From Prototheca cutis (lineage: Eukaryota; Chlorophyta; Trebouxiophyceae; Chlorellales; Chlorellaceae), in the NCBI GenBank assembly GCA_002897115.2, contig BCIH01000001.1, positions 2,036,039 through 2,100,038 of the forward strand: DNA of 64,000 nucleotides, given 5' to 3'. The notes under the pieces were generated by a model. It searched no databases, was not told the DNA's origin, and worked only from the letters and a program-made list of their open reading frames with translations. Of the stretch, positions 12,173-24,502 are shown one piece after another. Numbering within the stretch: the stretch's first letter is position 1; each line of letters begins with the position of its first letter. The translations under genes were made by a program, and so were the position numbers.

Positions 12173-12625
12173 CGTGTGGGGCAAATGCGCGCGCGGCTGA
12201 GTACTGCGGCACAACAAGCCGTGACCTCGTCGGCCACACGCGAAGCAGCACACAAACGATGCCAAACTGGTATAAAAGGACTGTTACGTGCTGTTCACGC
12301 GCGTTGTGATCGCTATGAGTAATCTGCGATGGGCGCTGTGTGCGCGTGCTAAACGTTTTCCCGGGCCTTTCTTGATCGGAAACCCCCCCGCGAAGCCACG
12401 GCGTAGCGGCATGTCCGACGCGAATCGTTGAGTAATTGCCGACGAGCTGACCTGTCTCCGAAACTTTTTTTGATGGCGCCATCTGGTCAATATCTCCGGT
12501 CCTGGATTGGGAACCCGCATCAAATCGATGAAGTTCTTGCAACAAATCGACTGCTGCTGGATCGATCGCAATCAGGGGGACTTTGGAATTGAGCGGTCCC
12601 GACTAATGCTGTGCCACGGTGGATC
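12173..12625. other. Divergent intergenic region
   Basis: Shared 5' region of the acetyltransferase (minus) and the ankyrin-type gene (plus). No coding motif is visible. An in-frame extension of the acetyltransferase to an earlier ATG at 12265 is open but does not resemble the family. Confidence 0.5.
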
Positions 12626-13956
12626 ATGCCCGTGCTAGCGACCACATACAACGAGCATGGCGTGTAAGTAAATGCATAGCCACATCTCTACCCTTTCCAT
12701 GGCCGTGGATGCGTGTTGGGGATGCATGACCACTGCGTGACGTGAGTGTTCGAGGGGCCATCTTTGTTTAACCCGTCCGACCCCTCCGGGCGGTGCCTCC
12801 GACACCCCGCAGCGGCGGCCCGGGTCGAGATCCAGCTCGGGTGGCGAGACTTCCGCTCACCCTGTCTGAAGTTCGAGTGAACCAGGCCGTGGCGGCCATG
12901 CTGACGGGCGATGACGAGGTATTTCGGGCAGCCCTGTCGCCCCGGGTGTTCAAGGCTGACGGCCGCCTCCTGGACGCTTACGTGGAGACGCCCTGGCACG
13001 GCCGACCCATCCTGCCCCTGCACGCCGCCATCCTGAGCCCCGTGGAGGATGATGTCTCCGCGGCCTGGGTAGCAGCGATGCTGAGGGCGGGCGCCAGCCC
13101 CGAGCCCGTCGTCGCCACCCAGCACGGCGACATGCCGCCCCTGACCCTGGCGGTGCTGCGTTGCCGTTTTACCGCGGCCGAGCACCTTGTTCACGCGGGT
13201 GCCTCGGTCGCCGCGACCCTGCTGCGCTGCCGTGAGCTGCTCGCGACCGCCGACGGCGCCAGCCTGCGCGGTGTCGCTTGGTGCGTGGCTGCACTTGGTG
13301 TAAGACCGGGGGCTCAATGCTCGAGCCCCGGGAGCCACCCAGCTCATACGCTTGGCACCATGTCATGGACGACGCTGCAGATGCAGCTGAACACCTGTCG
13401 TTTCTGGGCGCGCATTCATCTCATGACACCGTCGGGCCGCATGGAGCGGCTGTGGTGCTTGGGGGCTTCGGCTTTGCTCCTACGCAGCGCCGCCTGCGAC
13501 AGCCGGGACGGCGGTCATATGACACACAGGGAGGAGTCTTATTGTCCGACACCTGCAGATAGGCACAACATCGCAAGCCCTGACCGCACAGCGTTACCGT
13601 TGGGCATGGCCTCGATAGCATGGCAAGGCGACTTGGTGCCGCCGTGGGCACTGGACGCCGGGACAGGGGGGGACCCAGCGCTGCACAAAATCGTGGCGGC
13701 TGTGCGTGCCGCCTGCATGCCCGGCCAGCTGCGGCCCTGGAACCCGGAAGTGCACTGCCTGTTTCCCCGCGCATTCCGGGCGCGTGTGCGGGCGGTGCTG
13801 CTGATGCTGCAGGGCAGGGGTGTGGCCCTAGCCTCCGGCCGTCGGGTTTGGCTCGATGCCGGTCTGGTCCAGACAGTGGTGTGCCAGATGGTGCTGACGC
13901 AAGGGCTGCCCCAAATCTACTGGGACGCGCTGGAAGACGGCGCCCCCTGCGGCTGA
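12626..13956 (+). CDS. Ankyrin-repeat-type protein
   Basis: Three exons in phase, 12626-12663, 12813-13297 and 13559-13956, give 306 residues. The first exon ends at a consensus GTAAGT donor and supplies the start Met. The middle exon holds ankyrin-like helical pairs (RPILPLHAAIL, MLRAGASPE, PPLTLAVLR, LVHAGASV). The last exon has a WNPEVHCLFPRAFRARV segment that I know from algal ankyrin proteins, where it follows the repeats and resembles a SOCS/F-box-like tail. No catalytic motif is present; a protein-protein adaptor role is inferred from the fold only. The gene is followed at once by a GA-rich microsatellite. Confidence 0.72.
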
Positions 13957-14045
13957 GGGGGGAGGGAGGGGGGGAGGGGAGAGAGAGGGAGGGAGGGAGG
14001 GAGAGGGGGGGGAGGGAGAGGGAGGGAGGGAGAGAGAGAGAGAGG
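13957..14045 (+). repeat. GA/GGGA-rich purine microsatellite
   Basis: About 90 nt of almost pure purine (GGGA, GAGG and GAGA units) starts at the stop codon of the ankyrin-type gene and would lie in its 3' UTR. Confidence 0.9.
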
Positions 14046-14369
14046 CATTGTCCATGCTGCTAGCTTAAGAAAAAGTACTGGCCAGTTTTCAAAAGTGAGC
14101 CCAATGTCTCCGTTCCCACTTTCCAAAATAAAGCCAGTGACGCTGGACTTGAGCGCTCTGCGTTTTCCCAGCAAACCACGACTGTTATTTCTTTCTCACA
14201 TTCTTGAGTATGTGCATGCCCAGTGATATTTTTGTGACCAACTGTACAATACAATGTGCATCACCAACGATGCAGTCCGCCTGCTTCTGCAGGCAAAGTT
14301 TTGTTGTTGTTGTTGCCGCACTGCCCTTGCCAAAGATGGCTGCCAACGTGATCACACCAGCGGGAGCCT
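14046..14369. other. Convergent 3' region, ankyrin-type gene and SEC62
   Basis: AT-richer than its surroundings, with a short GTT repeat near 14305. No gene is seen; it should hold the two 3' UTRs. Confidence 0.5.
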
Positions 14370-15993
14370 CTAAGCAGCAGCCTCCCCTGCGCCGGTCTCC
14401 GTCACGTCGACCGGTGTGCTGGCGTTTGTAATCTGGGCGTAGTCCGCCTTCCGGATGTTGAACCAGTCAAACAGCTCGTCCCTGTACCGGGATGCCTCCT
14501 CGATGACCACGCCTGGAAGAAAGTGATCAATGCCAGTTTGCGTCAGGGGTGTAATCATGGAAAAGGGGCATGCAATGTGTGGAAATAGGGACAGCCAGTC
14601 ATCGCCTGGGAACAGACTAAACCAGGCACGTACCGCTCTCGGGAGTGTGGGCATACAACATGTAGAAGAGCGCGGCCAGTCCCACGCCTACAGAGATCCG
14701 GGCCGCGATCATGACCAGCATGCTCTTGCCCTCTGGCGGCTTCTCCACAGCATACAAGGGCTTGAACAGTGCCTTGATCGGCACATCCTGGCGTGAGGAG
14801 GTATGAGCAAAGACTGTCTTGTTCAAGTATGAACGATGCGACTACGCAGTGGTGCAGCATCCAGCATTCCCTGCCCTAACATGGGGTCCCCCCCCTCCCC
14901 TACTCTTTATCCCCCTTGCCGTCACCAAGTATATCGCACGTCAGAGAGTATGTTTGGGAACAGCCAGAGCGTGTGCCCTGTGAGGACCCAGCTGGTCGAG
15001 GAGAGCAGCAGGCGCAGCGTGAGCAGGCCCAGGATGACGGCCAGCAGACCAGCTGACAGGTAAAACACCGCGGCCTTGACCGGGGAGGGCGCCAGTGGGA
15101 ACAGGCAGGCCAGGAGGACGCCCACCACGCCCAGTCCGGCGATGACATATGTCCAGGGGGACGTCGGCCGCTCGTACGTCCACAGGTAAAAGGCATCCTC
15201 GCCAAACACCTTGAAGAGTGTGGGTGTGCACGTAGTCTAATATGCATATCATGAGTGGTAGGTGCAGGTTTTTCCCCACCCCCATACGTCAACCATCCTA
15301 CCATAGCATGCGACCATGGCCCGATTGGCGGGCAACATGGCAAATTGAAAATACGTCCACATCCAATGTACACATATCCTAACACCCTACCGCCCACCGT
15401 GGCCTCTGCCGGCTCGGGTGGGACGAGCTTCTTGGGAAACTTGACAAGCTTTTTGCTGCCCGGCGGCGGCTTCTTGAACTGCCGCTCGCAGCGTTGGAGC
15501 AGGCCCCGTCGCATCAGTGCCTCCCCGACATCCCTGGCCGGCGTCTCTGCCGTCTTTGCTGCAAGAGTGTCACAGTCATGAGAGGCAGCTCAGGTCACAC
15601 TTTCGTGGCAGTTGCCCTCGGCAGCATTGACCACAGGCACGCCCTCTTCCCACGCGCTCCACGCTCGATGGTCCAGGCTTTCCACGACAGACACACCCAC
15701 GCACGTCCTCTGCTAAACCGTGAGCACTCCTCGGGGTGTGCCTTGACCCATCGTGCCAGGTCCTTGCCACGAACGATCTCCACCCTTTGGGCCAGGAACA
15801 CTGCATGGCGCGCCTCCACGCCACCCTGTGCCCGCAGCCCGTCGGCAAACTCCCTGATCCAGTCCTGAAGGCAGAAAGTGCTTTCATGAAAGCAATAGAT
15901 TTACAATTACCTGTGCATCATGGAAATCCCATGGCGCCTGTCGATGCACAGTGGCCGAGGTGCGGATACCGGACCCACCTTGCCGTCGCTCAT
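14370..15993 (-). CDS. SEC62: Sec62, ER post-translational translocation subunit
   Basis: Six exons in phase, 15979-15993, 15705-15864, 15398-15558, 14940-15209, 14634-14787 and 14370-14512, give 300 residues. Sec62 works with Sec61/Sec63 in the ER membrane to import proteins after translation. The N-terminal domain carries RVEIVRGKDLARWVK and KFPKKLVPPEP. FYLWTYERPTSP introduces two hydrophobic helices (about residues 127-146 and 153-175), followed by LWLFPNILSD. A third hydrophobic helix (about 222-245, RISVGVGLAALFYMLYA) precedes the tail. Plant Sec62 has this extra segment and a lumenal C terminus, whereas animal and fungal Sec62 have two, so the layout supports a plant-lineage host. The first coding exon is only five codons. 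Confidence 0.9.
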
Positions 15994-16384
15994 CGCGACT
16001 GTCGTTCACAGCCAAGACTTGTTCCTCCACTCCCAGTCAAAACGTCAAATACCAGACTGGGCATTCCAATCAATGCGACACAATGATTCTGAGCCAGTAG
16101 CTGTCCATGAAAGGGCATCCGTGGGCGAGCGATTCGATCGATCGATCACCGTTGAGGGAATCCCAACGGAACCACCACCCCAGTGAATGATACCGCCGCG
16201 AATCCCTTCGGCCAAAACAATCGCCTCCACCCCTCCAGCGACACTCACTCCAAATAAACGAGCACTTTCCTTTTCATTCAATTTGGCATAGCAACACGGA
16301 GAAAAGAGACCGGGGTGTACTGGCCGCGCAATATCAAAATGTGGCGCGTGCTCACAGCATGGTGGGCGCCGGAAGGACACCTGC
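15994..16384. other. Intergenic, SEC62 promoter side and ICDH 3' side
   Basis: Both flanking genes are on the minus strand, so this holds the SEC62 5' region and the isocitrate dehydrogenase 3' region. Nothing else is seen. Confidence 0.5.
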
Positions 16385-18172
16385 TCACAGCCTGGCGGCC
16401 GCATCACCCTTGTACCCGTGCTTCTTCTCCAGCGTCTGCTTGATCCGGTCCATGAAGGGCTCGGTGTTGAGGTACTGGTCGGGCGTGACGCGCGTGGTGC
16501 CCTGGACGCAGATGGCCAGGTCCTTGGTGTACTCGCCGCCGCGGATGACGTGCAGCACGCTGTCCTCCAGCGCCTCGCAGAACTGCGCCAGGTCAGCGTT
16601 GCCGTCCAGCTTGGCACGGTGGGCCAGGCCGCGCGTCCACGCGAAGATGCTGGCCACGGGGTTGGTGGAGGTGGGGTTGCCCTTCTGGTACTCGCGCCAG
16701 TGCCGCGTCACCGTGCCTGGGAGGATGGTGAGGACTTGGGGCGGTGACGACGGGCATGAGTTAACGACGGACATGGGCATGGGTCTGAGCACTGCGAGGC
16801 GATCATGACGCGTGTGGCTGCATGAAACAAAGCTCTAACCATGCATGTGCACGTATGCAGCGACCCGAACAACCCACACATCACACCAAACCAACTCACC
16901 GTGGGCAGCCTCGGCTTCCATGGTCTTGCCGTCTGGGGTGATCAGGACGGAGGTCATGAGTCCCAGCGAGCCGTAGCCCTGCGCGACAATGTCGCTCTGC
17001 ACGTCGCCGTCATAGTTCTTGCAGGCCCAGACAAAGCCGCCCGAGGACTTGAGAGCCTGGGCCACCATGTCGTCGATCAGGCGGTGCTCGTACCAGATGC
17101 CCGCGGCCTCAAACTCGGCCTTGTACTTGGCAGCGTAAATCTCCGCAAAGATCTGGAGGAACCTGCCATCGTACTTTTTTAGGATGGTGTTCTTGGTGGA
17201 CAGGTACAGCGGCCAGCGCCGGGACAGCGCGTACTGGAAGCACGACTCGGCAAACCCGCGGATGGACTCCTCGGTGTTGTACATGGCCAGGCCCACCCCT
17301 GGGCCCTCAAAGTGGAACACCTCCCACTTCTTGGGCTCACTGCCGTCGTCGGGCGTGTACGTCAGCTCCAGCTTGCCGGGCCCGGGGACCAAGATGTCTG
17401 TCGCCTTGTACTGGTCGCCAAAAGCGTGGCGGCCCACCACAATGGGCTTGCGCCACCCCGGCACCAGGCGCGGGATGTTCTCGATCACGATGGGCTCCCG
17501 GAACACGGTGCCATTGAGGATGTTGCGGATGGTGCCGTTGGGCGACTTCCACATCTTCTTCAGCCCAAACTCCTTCACACGGGCCTCGTCGGGCGTGATG
17601 GTGGCACACTTGATGCCCACATTGTAGCGCTTGATCGCCTCGGCCGCGTCGATGGTGATCTGGTCGTTCGTGGCGTCGCGGTTGGGCAGACCCAGGTCGT
17701 AGTACTTGATGTCCAGGTCCACGTAGGGCAGGATCAGCTTTTCCTTGATCTGGGACCAGATGACCCGCGTCATCTCATCGCCATCCAGGTCCACCACCGG
17801 GTTGGCAACCGAAATCTTGCCGCGAGCCATGGCCGAGGCGCTGAAGAAACCTGCGCATCGGACATGATGACATAGATCGGCAACAGATAACAACAGACTA
17901 GGCCCACGGCGGAGAGGGGGGAACGGGAAATTGGACCGCCGAATGTGTCATGCCTGGGGCCAGGGGCCCGCTTCCAATGGCCTTGGGAAACAGTGCGCAC
18001 GGAGGGGCCAAACCCCGTCGCACATATGCTTTCAGGCACCATCGACACCCTCCCCATGACATTTGGGCCCCCTCGATCCAGTTCGCTCACGTCCTGCAGC
18101 AGGTCCCCGAGTGAGCGCTCCCGCTTGGTTGCCCGTCAGAGCAAAACGCAGGACATTGCTCAGGGCCGTCAT
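16385..18172 (-). CDS. NADP-dependent isocitrate dehydrogenase, mitochondrial
   Basis: Three exons in phase, 18091-18172, 16900-17850 and 16385-16716, give 454 residues. It converts isocitrate and NADP to 2-oxoglutarate, CO2 and NADPH. The first exon encodes a basic, hydroxylated leader without acidic residues ([16 protein letters not shown]) ending in an Arg shortly before FFSASA, as in mitochondrial presequences. The mature enzyme begins near [18 protein letters not shown]. Visible family motifs are [35 protein letters not shown], the metal-binding YDGDVQSDI and [10 protein letters not shown]. The second junction lies between AEAAHG and TVTRHW. Translation from the internal Met before ARGKISV would make a cytosolic form, a possible dual-targeting device that the sequence alone cannot settle. 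Confidence 0.93.
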
Positions 18173-18722
18173 TTTTATTGTGTATAAATTGCAAAGAATG
18201 TGGACAGTGCCAGCAGGGCCTGGCCGATTGGATAAACAAGGGGATTCACGTGATGGCCTGGACTTCCCTGATTTTGGCGATTTACGAAGTGCGGCACCAA
18301 ACGTCAACCCTCAGGGGGAGGGACCGATGCTGACGTAGATATAACTCAGGCGTCCAATTCCGATGACGCACGATCAATGTTTTTCGTTACATGACTCATT
18401 CGACAGAGGGGCTTTCGATCACACGGAATTTCACGTTTGTTTGTCGTGCAGGCGCTTGGCGTGTGCCGCCGCGCCTGCGAGCACGAGGGACATCTCCTCG
18501 GTGTGGCAGTCCTTCCTGCGTCAATCCAGATCGGGGTTGATGGGCTTATGGGTCCGTACAGGAGGACAGTGTCAGACCTGGCTGCTCTTCTGTTTTGCTT
18601 CATAGACCCATCAAATCATGAGAAACAAATGGGCATTGAAATGCTGCGGAGGAAGAAGAGATACACAGAGACGTACACGCAGCCCAGCACTACCACCCTG
18701 CGACGCCCCCGTCCATTGGCGC
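18173..18722. other. Intergenic, ICDH promoter side and AMP deaminase 3' side
   Basis: Separates two minus-strand genes. TTACA near 18388 reads TGTAA on the minus strand, about 335 nt beyond the AMP deaminase stop. No further gene is supported. Confidence 0.5.
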
Positions 18723-19416
18723 TCACCTGAACCGCAGGCGCAGCGCCGGCACGTTGGTCTTCTGGATGTTGTTTCCCTCGGGCCCCATCTTCCAGTACTC
18801 GGTGTGCACCCAGTGCATCTTGACCTGGAAACACGGGGACGAAGGGGGGGGTTGAGGATGCGAACAGAACCGGCCCCTGGGTGGCCGAGGGAAATGCATG
18901 CTTCCTGCCTGCCAAATGGAATGGCACCGTCTTGCATGCATGTGCAGCATTTGACCCTGGCATGCATGCACACACCTGGTGCGGGTAGCCGGAATGCAGC
19001 ACAGAGTTTCTTGCAATTTCACAGAGATCCGTGGCACTCAGTTTCCAGACCTGCATGTCTGGGTGTGGAAGTCTCTTGGAGCACGACGTGCGCACCGGCG
19101 GTGACGCAAAGCCGCCTTTCTGCGCACATCCACCCCGCGTCGATGGAGTTTCTGCCACCGCCTGATCCCTTTCCTTTGGGCAAAACAGGTATCGTCGTCC
19201 ACACCGGTACAATCCCCACCCGGTCCCCAAACCTGTGCTGCGACCGAGTACTCCTCGACCAGCGGTTCCTTGGTCAGGTGGATCTGGAGCGGGTCGTCGG
19301 TAGACAGGCTGACCGACAGGCCCCGAGCGAAGAACTGGGGGAATGGGTTGCGATGGTAGTCCAGAAAGATAAAGTTGTTGGACAATGGGCTCATGCACAG
19401 GCCCACCTGCACAGAA

Positions 19417-19487
<71 letters not shown>

Positions 19488-22400
19488 ATTCCACTGCTGC
19501 TCGCACGTGGAAAAGCTGCACTACCAAGTGCTGCCTCTCCCCACACACGTCACCAAGCCCTGCAGCAGTGCCGCACCTGGGCCATGTAGTACAGGTACTG
19601 CATGGACGGCGACTTGCGCAGGTTGATGCCGTGCGCGATGTTCTCCGCCGCGATGAAAGTGGACACCAGGTGGTCAATGTCGCCCGCCTCCCCTGGATCG
19701 AGGTGATGATGGTGTAAATGTGGGGGAGGAGTGGGAGTAGGGACTTGCCAGTGCGGGAAAGGCTGGGGTTCACCCTGCTGTCGACGTGGAAACACCTCCA
19801 GGGCCGGCATGCAGCGTGGCAACCCAAGCTCGCGCCGTATGCATGCCCTCACCAGAGTGCGGCCGCAGCGAAAAGGTGTTTAGACCCCGGGCCTCCCGCA
19901 TCTTGTTCAGCACGTACAGGTTGGCGTAGCTGCAGGGTGGGTGGTGGAGGGTGGGTAAGCTCCTTTCCTCCCCCTGGAGCAAGCAACGCTGCCACCAAAC
20001 ACCCAACCCTGCACTCCACGGTCGGTTTCCACATCCGCACCTCGTCTCCCCGCCCACTGAACCAAACCCACACAAAACAGCGCACTCACATGTAATACAC
20101 ATAGTACGAGAAGGAAGGGTTGTACTTGGTGCTCCAGGCTGCGGGCGTGGGCATGTGCTTGTTGGGCCGGCGCTCGGGCTTGGACTCGTCGTCCACCAAG
20201 TCAAACCCGGACACCTGTCCAAAGGGGGGTTTGGGTCATGCGGGCCGAGTGACTGCTCCGCATGCTCAGGGGCCTAGAGACGTCAGCCAGACAGGAGCAG
20301 CCACCCACAAGTCTCATGCCCTTGCACGGATTGCAACACAATCAGGCAATGAGCAACTCCGGACGTACCCCGCGAAGGAATAAGTGCAGCTGTGGGTGCG
20401 AGTTGGGGTCCTGGGTCACCTCGAACAGCGGCTCAAAGATGTTGAACAGCAACTGCAGCGTGGGAAGTCAGTGGGAAAGCGAATGGTCATTGCGGTGAGG
20501 TGTTGGACCATGCTGCCCATGGAACATGCCATGCTGCCCAGCCAAACGGCAAGTTGCAATGGCCATACATGCCCAATGACACCCCCTTGCCAAACAGCCA
20601 CACCTCCTCAAAGTTCTCGATGATTCCTGATTCCTTGTACACGTTGTACAACCTCGGGATCTGTGTCGATGCAAGGCAGGTTGTTGGGGCATCACTGCGT
20701 CGACCGAAATGGACGAGGATTTGAACCTGGCCTGCAACCCTGCACCCCTACCCAGAAAAAAGAAAGAGAGACCAAAAATGACCAACAGGAACTGCCCACC
20801 TGGATGAGCCACATGTTGTTGTCCGAGGTAAGCTTGTTCTGGACGACCCAGGCGGCGAGGGTGTCCCATTCGATGGACTTGCGGCCGTAGACGGAGATGC
20901 GGTACTCGGTGTGCTGGTACTTTGAGGCCTCCAGGTCCTGGAACACCTCCTGGGTCAACTGGGCCAGGAACCGGCCGTGCAGCAGGTTGTCCTGCTTGAT
21001 GAAAATCTCGCGCAGCCGCGACTGGCCAAACGGGTTGTACTTTAGGTTGAACCGGTCAAAGCGGTGGAAGATGTTCTTGTCCGCGTGCACATCCAGCATG
21101 TCAACATTCAAGTCGTATGGCGTCAAATTCAACGACTCAAACACTTCCTTCAGCGTCAGGTACTTGCCATCCCTGCATTTGTTTTTGTTAACGGGCGGGC
21201 AGGGACGTGGGTGGGCGGGTGTGTGAGCGGGTGGGCCGGGAATGATCCACCTCAACAACTACCCAGGCACCAGAGCTACCTGAAGATGACGACCTCGTCG
21301 GGTTCCTTCTTCAGCTTGGACTTCATGAACCGCAGCAGGTGCTTCTGGTGCATGCATGCTGAATGATGCACATGTGTGTCCACCTGTTTGTTTGCGGGTG
21401 ATGTTATGTATGTTGAGGGGAATCGAATTCTGGATCAGTCATCATCTCCCCCCCCCCGCTGTCATCCCCCCCCCCCAGTGTCCCCGCCATCTCATCCTCA
21501 CACTTGGCCCCCCCTTCCTCCTCGCCCCCCCCCCCNNNNNNNNNNNNNNNNNNNNNNNNNNNNNNNNNNNNNNNNNNNNNNNNNNNNNNNNNNNNNNNNN
21601 NNNNNNNNNNNNNNNNNNNNNNNNNNNNNNNNNNNNNNNNNNNNNCCCCCCCCCCCAAAAAACACACACACGCACACACACATTTCTCTTACCTTGCGGA
21701 CGTTGTAAAAGTCGCGGTGGGGGGCAGACTTTTGGGCGAGAAATTCCTTATCGGTGTTGAGCATGACGTGCAGGTTGAATTTCTGCTCCAGCAGGACCAG
21801 GCGGTGGTGGGTAAAGCTGCGGACATTGCCCAACGCTGACACGCGCAGCATCCAGTGCATGTCGGAGAAGAAATCCACTGCCGTGCCCGGCGGACGCAGC
21901 CATGCGTCTGACTCGTCGCGCGGTGTCGGAACCGGGGTGCTGCCGTCCTCTGCCGGGGACGAAACTGCTCCCTGCCAGACGTGGTACACGCCGTCGACCA
22001 TCTTGAATTGCCAGTCAGTCCGCGCTTCTTCCGGCGTCCACTCAAAGATGTCACCCACGCAGTCTGACAGTTCCTTGGCCTCGGGCAGGTGCCGCTGCTC
22101 CTCGGGCGACTGCGCTGGCTTGAACAGCCACTTTTGCCTATGGACGGGTAGATACGGGGAATGTTTGTGTCTTGGGGGATTGTGTGTAATGTTGTGCATG
22201 GGTGGGTGTCATAAAATATTGGTGGAAGCGCTCACCCCCCTCAGTACCGACCGCACCGGAGCTGCAGGGCCTCCTGGAGCATGTAGCACACGTCCTCCGT
22301 CTCCTCAGAGGGCGCATGCTCCGGCGTGATCACGCGGACATAGTTGTCATGCATTGCTGCCTCCTCAATCATCCGGCCTGTGCGGGGTGTTGTGGTGGGG

Positions 22401-23208
22401 CGGCGGTATTTGGTTGATGAGAACATGGGCTGCGGAGAACGGGTGTCGCAGTCACACCGCCAGACAAAAACACAGACCTTCGCGGGCCATGAAGGAGGCG
22501 TTGGAGGATGACTGGATCACAGGTGTGGGCTGCACGCCCGAGGGCAGCGGCGTGTGGTATGTCTGCATCAGCACATTGCCGGCTGCGCCCGCTGCCGGCT
22601 GCACGATCAGCGGCTGCCCAGCCTGGTGATGTGAGTGGGGTGTGGGGGGGTACATGTGTGGCGGGGGTGTCTGGTGGGGAGGATTGAGTGCGACAGAGCA
22701 TGACTACAATTAGCAGTCCAGAGTGGGGCCCCGACGCCCCACTGACCACGAAAACAAACAACGAAGCAATAACATGTTACAGACCTTGATCAGGTTTTGC
22801 ATCACGACGGCGGACCCTGCGGCGCCAAGCTGCTGCGATGGCACGGCGGCCGTGGCCACCGCCGCGACCCCACCCTGCTGTCTCGGGGACAGGCACTTGG
22901 GACTGAGCACAGGGCGACCCAGGTAGTCCAGGCCGTGGGCATGCGCGTGCGTGCCGGCACCCAGGGCCGAGTTGGCGCCGGTGGCAGCAGCGGTCACGCC
23001 GCCCCCACGCAGCTCCACATCTGATGTCCCAGCCAGATCGGGGGCGGTGTGCAGGTGGTGATTGAACGCCGTGACGGGGCCCCGCACCTCAGCATCCGTA
23101 GCATAGTAATCGGTGGTCTCCCCGCCGTCGGGCACCGGCGACGGCGCCAGCACAGACGGCCCATTGAACCGGCGTTGGCCAGCGTCCTTGACCCCGTCCT
23201 GGACAGAT

Positions 23209-23270
<62 letters not shown>

Positions 23271-24075
23271 GTAAAATAGTAGAAATAGGGATGTGCTCGG
23301 GGTCAGCAGATGCACCCTTTGGACTCCATGCAAACCTTGCCAGGAGAGCCCGGCCCCGAGTCCCACCCCGAGAAAACAACTGCTCACCTGTCCGCCTGGA
23401 GACCGGACCCATGCCACGGCCCCATTGGGAACTGGAGCCCGGCTCGCCGGCCGCTGCGGCACCGAGGGGAGGCGGCGGACGGGATGGGTGGTCCATAGCT
23501 GTCGGTTCCATACAGCACTTCCATACGCGGCGAGTGTGTGGCCTCTCAAACTCCCGACACATACAGACATGAAGGTGGGACCCTTGCCAGCTGCACTGCA
23601 CCCATGCCCAGCCTAAAATCACCAGGAGATACCGTCAACTCGCCCGCACCTGCTGCTGCGTGGCAGCCTCGTAGTATGCCCGGGCTTCGTCAGCGTCCTG
23701 TGTCTCCTCGTTGCTCATCGCCATGTCCGTGGCACGACGGGCATTGCGTGGGGGTGCCGGGCTGGGAGCCCGGCTCGTCGACTGCCTGCACGGCGGGTGT
23801 GAGGGCTGGGGNTTTGAATGGGCCCACCACCCTGCTGCCACCTGCCAACTCCCTCGCAAAAAACAGCGCCATGCAATGCCGTGCAGGCCCCACGCCGAGT
23901 ACCTTGCACCACTCTTGCGACGGGTAGCTACGGATCTTCCGGTGTGCCGTTCATGCACGGCACGAGCGCCATACTTGAAGCCAAGGTACGCAGCCCCGGC
24001 GGTCACGGAGGTGCCCAGCAGGAGGCCGACCGCGAAGACGCCCCAGCGAGACTGGGAGCTCGATGCGGTGTCCAT
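18723..24075 (-). CDS. AMPD: AMP deaminase, membrane-anchored plant type
   Basis: Seventeen exons chain in phase to 943 residues: 23903-24075, 23650-23785, 23388-23498, 22785-23198, 22478-22622, 22257-22377, 21693-22137, 21280-21383, 20800-21172, 20604-20660, 20369-20452, 20090-20214, 19853-19929, 19577-19692, 19233-19406, 18976-19050 and 18723-18824. It hydrolyses AMP to IMP and ammonia. A hydrophobic helix at about residues 13-35 matches the N-terminal anchor of plant FAC1. A variable Ser/Ala/Gly-rich region follows. Catalytic motifs are [11 protein letters not shown] (zinc-binding His residues), GEAGDIDHL, and SLSTDDP near residue 860. The next residues after ACM read HQKHLLRF, where the usual form is NQKHLLRF. 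Introns contain an N gap and two long homopolymers. The exon at 23388-23498 is the least certain. Confidence 0.92.
19417..19483 (-). repeat. 67-nt homopolymer (C in transcript) in an AMPD intron
   Basis: Poly-G on the plus strand is poly-C in the AMP deaminase transcript. It lies about 10 nt upstream of a 3' splice site, in the polypyrimidine-tract position. Confidence 0.9.
21536..21645. other. Assembly gap (110 N) in an AMPD intron
   Basis: The gap is bounded by C runs on both sides, next to a CA-rich stretch. It lies inside an intron, so the protein model is unaffected. Confidence 0.95.
23209..23269 (-). repeat. 61-nt homopolymer (C in transcript) in an AMPD intron
   Basis: A second poly-G run on the plus strand. 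In the transcript it is poly-C ending about 10 nt before the acceptor of the exon at 22785-23198. Confidence 0.9.
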
Positions 24076-24502
24076 GATACAAGTCTAATACCTCATGTAA
24101 GAACGACGAGGTGTGGCTGTCGCTGGAGCTGTGCCGCTCGTGGGGGGATCTACTCCCGGAGGCAGACCCAGGGCGCAAGCCAACAAGCGGGCCGCTAGGG
24201 CAGTACGAACTCCTATCCCGCACCACCCACGACGATGGGCATATATGCAATGTATGCAATATCAGCGTTTCTTGCAATGTCACTGCGGGGACTTGGGCTT
24301 GCAGCTCGGGGTCGCAGCATCGAGCGTGCAAAAAGTTGTTCTCCGCAATTGGTCGCTCTTCCGGCGGTGCCATTGATCAATCGGAGACTTTGACTGGATC
24401 ATCCCCCGCGACGTGATGCGCTAGTAGTCACGGTAACGACAACGTGAACATTCCAATTTTGGGATGCATTGATGATTTGACGAGCGATACAGGGGGTGGG
24501 GA
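24076..24502. other. Divergent intergenic region
   Basis: Shared 5' region between AMP deaminase (minus) and the TPR-CS gene (plus). No coding signal is seen. Confidence 0.5.

Noticed and set aside
17770..18090. Alternative minus-strand start reading MSDAQ before the isocitrate dehydrogenase
   Set aside because: It is out of frame with the conserved enzyme; the upstream exon at 18091-18172 joins in phase and encodes a good presequence.
20700..20780. Possible tRNA T arm (GGTTCAAATCCTC on the minus strand)
   Set aside because: The stem has a mismatch, no other arms exist, and it lies inside an AMP deaminase intron.
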